This document shows, in pieces, positions 59,841-64,000 of a DNA stretch of 64,000 nt (positions within the stretch are counted from its first letter, which is position 1; the number at the start of each line of letters is the position of its first letter). Origin of the DNA: Channa striata (lineage: Eukaryota; Chordata; Actinopteri; Anabantiformes; Channidae); the NCBI GenBank assembly GCA_033026295.1, contig CM065188.1, positions 2,852,001 to 2,916,000 on the forward strand, given 5' to 3'. A program made the translations under genes and the position numbers. The notes beneath the pieces were generated by a model. The model had not been told where the DNA came from. It saw only the letters and a list, made by a program, of their open reading frames with translations, and searched no databases.

Positions 59841-60507
59841 GATTAAAAATCAACTAATTGGTTAGTTTCACCTCGATTCATAGATAAATACAGATTGCTG
59901 TCATCTTTATAGCAATGGAAATTTATGGAGTGTTTCCTAATACTAAAGAAAAAAACATCTTCAATGTGTTTTAATGTGGTGCATTAAGGTCAAATCTAAA
60001 GTTTATAAAATCAAAGACCCCTGAGTCTTACTAGATTGAACTATATTGGGAGCTGGTTATAATGTTTTGGGCACCTCCTTTGTTTTAAATAGTCAAACAC
60101 CATAACTGGAGGTTGTGTGTAGGGAGGAATCATTGTTAACATGAACAAATTGGAATCTGTACTGTAATCATACTGTAGTTAACCTAGTGCAGCTCCTTGC
60201 ATCCCAATGATATGTCCCAGTCTCTAAATATTGTCTTTTATTGGTAATTAATTAACAAGTTAAGAGAGAAAAGTGTGTCACAAAACAGAAATTTAAGATA
60301 AGACATCGAACAAGCAAATGACAAACGATGTTTATATGTATAGATATTAAGGCAAATAAGTATCACTTCTAGTTCTGCTCTGTATATTCCTTGTTGATGC
60401 TTAAGTACAAGTACATTTACTGCTAGAGCAAGCAGCAACCCAAAACTGTTAATGACCTTCATTTACTAAGGGATTAATGTGTCTACACTGAATGTAAATA
60501 CCTAACC

Positions 60508-60510
<3 letters not shown>
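59841..60510. other. Non-coding stretch, no gene seen
   Basis: AT-rich, nothing recognised. Confidence 0.55.

Positions 60511-60561
<51 letters not shown>
60511..60561. repeat. (TG)25 microsatellite
   Basis: Uninterrupted TG repeat, 51 bp. Confidence 0.97.
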
Positions 60562-60563
<2 letters not shown>

Positions 60564-63513
60564 AGCTCATGCTAAATGTGCAACCAGATGGTCCTGGCAT
60601 GAAGTGACCTCTCTTTACTAACAGAAGGTCTGAACTTAGACACTTGAGACAAACACAGTGACAAAAAATAAACTCAAACCCTGTCCAAAGTCAGAGGAAG
60701 GTCTTGTAAACTTATAATAACTAGTTAAAGAGAAACATTAGAAATACAGTAGCAGCACATTCTTCAGCTTCCTTCCAGGGTATGGCTTTGCTGGTCGCAT
60801 TTGTTGCAATATCTTCCAAATGCAAATTCATCTCACTATACTGCCTCAAGCTTGGAATGTAACACAATGTAATATTCTCATATTAGTAATATGAATGTTG
60901 CTATAAAAAGACTTTAAGCACCCTTGATGGAGTTCGTAATTGTGAAACTCTGTTCAGAATAACACAAAAATCAGCCCTGGGTTGCACACACATGCTGGAT
61001 CATGAAGTTGGAACTGGCTGAGGTAATCAAATGCCAATGAAAAGCATCATTAATCAGAAAGAGTCAAAGAATTTCTTGTGTTGGAGAAAAAGAAACAACA
61101 GAAAGATAAGGTAGATGGCAGTGCAAGTATGAGTTTCACAGCAAGAAATGTGTTACAGGAAAAACTGGTTTGTAAAGTATACAACTGTATTCCTAAACCT
61201 CAAATGTTGGAAACAGGCAGCACAAATCAACCAAGTCAGAGCCCACCAACCATGAACACATGAGAAAAAACTGTTTATGTGCATGTATGTACAGAGATGG
61301 AGCGAGATAAGGGTTCTTTCAACACATTTTGTTTCTGTTCATTAGCAGTCCTTAGTGTCGGCCTGGTGGTGGTGTGTCCTTGAGTGTCATTGGTTTCATT
61401 GTCTCTATTCCACAGAGTGTGTGTACATGTGTTTGTGTGTCTGTGTTTATGCTTATATGTATTGGAGTCTTTCAAAACTTGAATTATCCAGCTAAGCTAC
61501 ACGCACTGCCAAAAACAGTGAGACAGCAATGCTTATGCTCCTCTAAATCAACAAAATAAGTCTGTCTACTGCGATAGCATATCTAATCGCCTGAAAATCC
61601 AAGGTATAGCTGAAAGAATAACAGCAAAATGCCATATTCTGTTTTAATACTTTTTTGGTAACTGACAGTATGAAGCATAAATAGAATTGCAGCTATGTTG
61701 CTTAAATGTTGCTTAAAACTTCCTATTGCTTAAAACTTTACTGATTTATAACAAATTCCTCTGCTGTATTTTTTATTGATACGGCCAGTTCATGCATTTA
61801 TACATTTGTCTTCCAATGCATCCATGGTTTCTGGATAAGCCTGATGACATCTCCATTCCGGTTTTAATCTGGTCGGAGAAAGGCCATTTACAAGTGACGC
61901 CTGATGAGTGTCACATGTACTAATGGGTCCTGTCAGTCACTGCCACAAGCCAAATGGTTCACCAGTTAATAAATTTGGTAAAGGTCCTGCTTAGTTTATC
62001 TGACTGTTGTTCTTCTGGTCTGTTTCTTTGTCCACCTCTTATCTTTTATCAGTCTTTTCAGTTTCCGTCTGTTTGTCTTTAATGTCTCGACAGACTCTCT
62101 TGTCCACATTCCATCTGATAGTCTTATCTCAAATGTTCATTCCCTTGAGTCCATCAATTTACACTCAACCCACTGCATTCAATGGATCTTTAAATTTATC
62201 ATATTTACTTTCTTATAAATGCCTCATTATTTCTCCTGTAATTTAAAAAATATTTTAAATTCAAATCACACCGCCATAATTTCTTTTCACTGTTACTTAC
62301 TTAACACATGTCTCTATGATATATACAGTTTGATGGTAGCCATGTAAAAGTTGAATGACACAAGCCACAAACATAAAAATACACCACACAATAATCACAC
62401 ACTGCCAACACTTTCCTCTGATCACAAGACAAATTATTAATCTAAAAGACAGCGTGTCATAATGTGCCCATCACAAATCATATCACATCAGGCCAGATGG
62501 TTCCCATACTTGCAGCACATATCATACGCTTTTCATGGCTGTCAGCAGGGTTATCATTCATCTATCTGGCTTTTAAAGTGGACAGGAAGTTTGCGATGTT
62601 TCAGACCAAAGACTGTGTGCCTGGAGACACATTTTTAAGCCAGTGGTGCAATTTGTCAAAAACCAAAAAATACACAAAAACTAAAAATGGCATGCCATCT
62701 AATTATTTCATATTACTGACAACAAGGACAACACACAGTAAAAATAATAAATGGGAAGGAAGTAAGCCCTCCAAATTTAAAAAAATGTGTCCCCTTCTGT
62801 GCTACACATATTGAAGCATTTTCAGATCTGATCAGTTTCTTTGAAAACACATACAACACTTACTATGATTTATGACCGTTTTCCAACCTATCACCACTAC
62901 GGTAAAGATTTGGTCAGATGTAGTGACAAAAAGATCTTTAAGTTAGTGAATGAATTTGGTTGTGGTTAAATGAAAGCTACCCTAACTGTTGGTTAAAAAA
63001 AGCATTAGAGAAGCAACTGTTTTTATAAAAGTTTCACACCTTTTATATATACACCAACCATAAACTATAAGGCGCAATAATGTCATGCTACAGTAGCCTT
63101 TTCTTCTGAGAGACATCAGTCATATGTCTGTACTTGTTAGCTTGTCACTGTGGTTTCTCTTTCCTGCATATTGAAATGACTATGTGGACCAATGAGCTAA
63201 ATGCATCAGTGCACAGCTGAAGACCGAATAATCAACACATTGTAAACACACTAATATTAAGCTTTAAATGGTCCTACACTTTCTGCAAGTAGACCGAAAG
63301 CTAAATATACCGCTTCAACAAAAAACAACCGACACGTAGTTCTGGGGAAGGCATGTTGACAGCTCATGGGGAAGTGCTCATGATGCAGACAATAACAGGG
63401 ATGTTGCCACTACAACATATTTTTCAGTTTCTGGCAGTTTTTCCATTATGCACAAACAATAGCAAACAGCAAACATGGCCTATGTACGTTCTCGGTTTCA
63501 TTCTGGTTCCCTA
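60562..63513. other. Non-coding stretch, no gene seen
   Basis: No exon or confidently recognised repeat. Short TG-rich patches occur near 61,420-61,450. Confidence 0.5.
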
Positions 63514-63620
63514 TTCCACTGGTTCTCAATCCTGGTCCTGAAGGTCATCTGCCCTGCTGTTTCTAGACCTTACCCAGTGCTAATCCTCTTAGCCATCCCC
63601 TTTGAACTACAAGTCCTCAC
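63514..63620 (+). mobile_element. MITE-like fragment ('GGTTCTCAATCCTGGTCCT')
   Basis: CTGGTTCTCAATCCTGGTCC followed by a CTGCCCTGCTGTTTCTAGA-like block matches the left end of a widespread vertebrate non-autonomous DNA element. The other end is not recognised. Confidence 0.65.
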
Positions 63621-64000
63621 TGCATCAATACAACTACAGAAAACTATACTTTTTGACTGAAATGAACAAATGAAACATGTATGAAACAACAAGATGCACT
63701 ATACAGACAGGTCAGACAGGCCTCAGATGAGGCCTCTGACCTGCTTGAAACCCAGAGGAAGAAAAATAAATGTTCTCCATGGGAAGACAACTGACTTTAA
63801 ACTGCTAATTACGTTTCTACAGTGGCTAGGCTTCAATGTGAAGAATTTAAATTTAAGCTTTTTCTGTTTTTCATTTAACAATGTGAAGCTTGACTTCATT
63901 TTGAAATTGTATTTTTTTTTAATTTCATACCTAATTACTATTAACAATGCCTTTTGAGAGTTAAGAGTCAGATCAGGAGTATAGTCAAGATCAAAACAGA
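63621..64000. other. Non-coding stretch, no gene seen
   Basis: AT-rich to the window end. Confidence 0.55.

Noticed and set aside
63694..63957. 87-codon frame at the right edge
   Set aside because: AT-rich, with hydrophobic low-complexity readings on both strands and no support.

Overview
This looks like an intron-rich, AT-leaning nuclear segment from a ray-finned fish. The signs are a vertebrate Rab11-FIP4 gene in many small exons, very frequent CA/TG microsatellites (one of 133 bp), and several interspersed repeats typical of teleosts: Tc1-like remnants, a hAT-like element, and the 'TTTATTTATATAG', 'GTAAGTCGCTTTGG' and 'TCCATCCATTATC' families. No bacterial or organellar genes, rRNA, tRNA or CRISPR array were seen.

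Layout. Positions 1 to about 24,600 hold no recognisable gene: AT-rich non-coding DNA, microsatellites, inverted repeats, a decayed Tc1-like transposon (21,288-22,110) and a few splice-site-bounded open segments that I can offer only as weak exon candidates. From 24,631 to about 28,200, minus strand, lies a compact four-exon gene for a 254-residue protein that I do not recognise. Its splice sites, phases and a strongly patterned C-terminus (DWERMCFGVKPYGPEDVLHF) support it as a real gene. Its 5' exon lies in a CpG-richer stretch and carries a small upstream ORF that overlaps the main start codon.

From 31,550 to 51,415, minus strand, lies rab11fip4. Thirteen coding exons splice in frame into 556 residues ending in the Rab11-binding domain. 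The first exon encodes a short 26-residue leader instead of the EF-hand region known from the long FIP4 isoform, so this is probably the short-isoform promoter. If the long form exists, its EF-hand exons should lie beyond the right end of the window or be hidden in it. Upstream, at 51.8-51.95 kb, are an RFX-type X-box palindrome, a GC box and an octamer. Introns carry a hAT-like element, a SINE/LINE tail and other repeats.

From 52,000 to 64,000 is upstream non-coding DNA with more teleost repeats (52.8, 55.1, 58.9-59.8, 63.5 kb), a long TG repeat, and one isolated GC-richer island with a 50-codon open frame at 58,450. The two genes are in the same orientation, tail to head, about 3.3 kb apart. 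Rab11-FIP4 links Rab11 (and Arf) GTPases to recycling-endosome traffic. Nothing visible ties the second gene to that role.
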